Source: Humitalea sp038323655 (lineage in GTDB: Bacteria; Pseudomonadota; Alphaproteobacteria; Acetobacterales; Acetobacteraceae). From it: DNA of 8,462 nucleotides. This document shows, piece by piece, positions 7,150 through 8,462 of this stretch (the stretch's first letter is position 1; each line of letters begins with the position of its first letter). A program made the position numbers and the translations under genes. The stretch covers positions 1 through 8,462 of the forward strand of contig JBBQHE010000194.1 of NCBI GenBank assembly GCA_038323655.1, given 5' to 3'. Below the pieces are notes generated by a model that saw nothing but the letters and a program-made list of their open reading frames with translations, searched no databases and was not told the DNA's origin.

Positions 7150-7690
7150 ATGCGGGGGGCAGGGTCTGGTCGCCCTCGCCCAGCGACTTCTGCATGTTCA
7201 CGACATCGACCCAGCGGCCGAACTTGTAGCCCGCGGCCTTCAGCGTGCCGGCGGGGCGGAAGCCGAGCGAAACATGCAGCCCGATCGAGCCGACATTCTC
7301 CGAGTCGCCGATGACCGCGAACATTTGGCGGAAGCCCGCAGCCTCGGCTCGGACCAGCAGAGCTGCGACCAAAGCCTTGCCGACGCCCTGCCCGTGTACA
7401 TCGGGGCGCACATAAATGCTGTCCTCCGCCGAGAAGCGATAGGCGCTGCGGTCGCGCAGCTGCGCGAAGTAGCCGTAGCCGAGGATTTCGTTCGAGCCCT
7501 CGTCGCCGAGTCGTTCGTCGACCGCCACCAGCCAGGCCCAGCCCTGCGCCTGGATCCGCACAATCCGGCCGGCGACCTCGGTCGCGTCCGGCGGCACTTC
7601 CTCGAACGTGCCGGTCCCGGTGCGGACGTGGTGGTCGTAGATGGCCGCGATGGCGGCGGCGTCGGCAGCGGTGGCATCGCGCAAGATCAT
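7148..7690 (-). CDS. GNAT-family N-acetyltransferase, phosphinothricin/YncA type
   Basis: This 180-residue cytoplasmic enzyme should transfer an acetyl group from acetyl-CoA to the amino group of a small molecule. Its closest named relatives act on phosphinothricin, methionine sulfoximine or amino acids. The acetyl-CoA-binding motif A is VHGQGVGKAL (98-107), with the preceding strand SIYV (91-94). IYDHHVRTGTGTFEE (17-31) near the N-terminus, RSAYRFSAEDS (81-91) and the C-terminal GYKFGRWVDVVNMQKSL are all characteristic of this subgroup. Length matches the family (about 165-185). It lies 11 bases after the stop of the BASS-like transporter gene and 11 bases before the tartrate dehydrogenase start, so co-transcription is likely. 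The ribosome binding site is weak, because the space before the ATG is taken by a CCTAGGCG repeat. The true substrate is unknown; its place beside a tartrate enzyme does not obviously explain it. Confidence 0.92.
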   Translation of the reverse strand: MILRDATAADAAAIAAIYDHHVRTGTGTFEEVPPDATEVAGRIVRIQAQGWAWLVAVDERLGDEGSNEILGYGYFAQLRDRSAYRFSAEDSIYVRPDVHGQGVGKALVAALLVRAEAAGFRQMFAVIGDSENVGSIGLHVSLGFRPAGTLKAAGYKFGRWVDVVNMQKSLGEGDQTLPPA

Positions 7691-7692
7691 GC

Positions 7693-7708
7693 CCTAGGCG
7701 CCTAGGCG
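7693..7708. repeat. Tandem CCTAGGCG pair forming a 14-base palindrome
   Basis: CCTAGGCG occurs twice in direct succession (7693-7700 and 7701-7708), and positions 7693-7706 are a perfect palindrome. It contains the transporter gene's TAG stop (7704-7702) and fills the 11-base space before the acetyltransferase ATG. It may be chance, an operator, or an mRNA hairpin affecting initiation. Confidence 0.4.
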
Positions 7709-8462
7709 TGGCGGGCCATGCGGTCAAGCAGCCGATAGGCCGGGCGCAACAGGGCCGGGCTGAGGAACAGCGGGAACTGGCAGAGCGCGAAAAACAACAG
7801 GATGCGCGGGTCGGTGGTCTCGGGCAGCACCGCCAGGAACAGCGCCATGTTGCGATTGCCGGACAGCAACCCGGCCGATAGCGCGAGGTTGCGCCCCTGG
7901 CCGGCAAAGACCAGCACCGTCACGATGTTCAGCCCGAAATTGCCGGCAAAGGCCAGCGCCAGGCCCCCAAGCACCCATCCGGGTTCGGCCAGCAACCGCG
8001 CCAGCATCCCGTCCATCACACCAAAGCCGTAGAGCACGACCATCCAGACCACTGCACCATCCACGGCGGGGCCAAACTGGCGCAGCCTCTCCTGCCCGGC
8101 GAGGCGGCGGATGACCATGGAGACGGCCAGCGGCAACAGCACCACAAGGCACAGCCGCCCCATCAGCGCGGGCACCGAGATCGACAGGTCGATCCCCAGC
8201 AACCCCAGCGCGATCGGCGGCGCGGTGAAGGGCACGGCCAGCGTGGTGAGCAGGGCGACGACCAACGACACCTCGCCATCCAGCCCCACCATGCGTGCGA
8301 AGGCCGGCGAGGAGGTGGCAGCACAGCCAGCCGCCATGATGACCAGCGCCGATCCGAGCGGTCCGTCCAGCCCGGTCGTCCAGGCGACGGCGAAGGCCAG
8401 CACCGGGCTTGCCAGCAGCACGAAGCCGCAAAGGGCCAGAACCAGCAGGGGCCGACGCAGGT
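7702..8462 (-). CDS. Bile acid:sodium symporter-like (BASS) membrane transporter (5' end outside window)
   Basis: The visible 252 residues are the C-terminal part of a polytopic inner-membrane protein. The frame stays open to the right edge (LRRPLLVLALCGF precedes the first internal GTG), so the true start is outside. Roughly seven to eight hydrophobic helices can be seen. BASS-like features are the conserved stretch AGCAATSSPAFARMVGLDGE, followed by a helix with the VVALLTTLAVPFTAPP pattern, and the late helix signature SGNRNMALFLAV (GNRNMAL at 7860-7840). In better-studied BASS proteins the corresponding regions form the crossing helices that bind Na+ and an organic anion. Substrates across the superfamily include bile acids, pyruvate and other carboxylates. 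The gene ends 11 bases before the acetyltransferase start, and tartrate dehydrogenase follows, so a carboxylate substrate such as tartrate or malate is a reasonable guess. Family membership is fairly sure; substrate is not. Confidence 0.8.
   Translation of the reverse strand, partial: LRRPLLVLALCGFVLLASPVLAFAVAWTTGLDGPLGSALVIMAAGCAATSSPAFARMVGLDGEVSLVVALLTTLAVPFTAPPIALGLLGIDLSISVPALMGRLCLVVLLPLAVSMVIRRLAGQERLRQFGPAVDGAVVWMVVLYGFGVMDGMLARLLAEPGWVLGGLALAFAGNFGLNIVTVLVFAGQGRNLALSAGLLSGNRNMALFLAVLPETTDPRILLFFALCQFPLFLSPALLRPAYRLLDRMARHA

Noticed and set aside
5998..7229. Plus-strand open frames opposite the tartrate dehydrogenase gene
   Set aside because: The minus strand there encodes all catalytic residues of the dehydrogenase; the opposite frames show no domain.
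7137..7907. In-frame upstream extension of the tartrate dehydrogenase into a 613-residue protein
   Set aside because: The extension runs through the acetyltransferase gene in another frame and reads as low-complexity sequence. The ATG at 7136 has a good ribosome binding site and gives the family's normal length.
7702..8421. GTG at 8421 as the start of the BASS-like transporter
   Set aside because: The frame stays open to the right edge and codes for hydrophobic residues of a continuing membrane helix, so the gene begins outside the window.
1..8462. Mobile element, CRISPR array, tRNA or rRNA
   Set aside because: No transposase, integrase, long terminal repeats, regularly spaced repeats or RNA-gene signatures were seen on reading both strands.

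Overview
The window is high-GC bacterial DNA, and every gene I can support reads on the minus strand. GC richness, strong third-position G/C bias and the character of the proteins suggest an alphaproteobacterium, perhaps Acetobacteraceae (Roseomonas-like). That placement is an inference from general resemblance; there is no rRNA or other marker here to confirm it. I found no tRNA, rRNA, CRISPR array, transposase or integrase. The gene-free gaps are all short: 11, 11, 99 and 225 bases.

In the direction of transcription (right to left) the layout has two blocks. Block one is a tightly packed trio: the 3' part of a bile-acid:sodium-symporter-like (BASS) membrane transporter (7702 to beyond the right edge), a GNAT N-acetyltransferase of the phosphinothricin/YncA type (7148-7690), and a tartrate dehydrogenase-type member of the isocitrate/isopropylmalate dehydrogenase family (6066-7136). 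The two junctions are 11 bases each, so one operon is likely: an organic-anion carrier plus an enzyme for tartrate or malate, with an acetyltransferase between them. A small 79-residue protein of unknown function follows (5727-5966). It has its own good ribosome binding site and a slightly lower GC content.

Block two, after a 225-base gap that probably holds a promoter, is a full-length CPA1-type Na+/H+ antiporter (3927-5501). Its stop codon overlaps by 8 bases the start of a very large gene (3934 down to and past the left edge, at least 1311 codons, no stop seen). That gene encodes a DUF4011 / superfamily-1 helicase / Vsr-like (MTES_1575-type) nuclease-fold protein, probably running into a DUF3320 domain outside the window. 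Proteins with this architecture are known from anti-phage defence (the Hhe type, named from memory).

The most interesting points are the translational linkage of an ion antiporter with a defence-type helicase-nuclease, and a nuclease-fold domain that seems to have lost some of its usual active-site residues. Several short perfect palindromes at gene junctions and inside the small gene are also worth checking. Base composition of the helicase gene looks like its neighbours, so it does not look freshly acquired.
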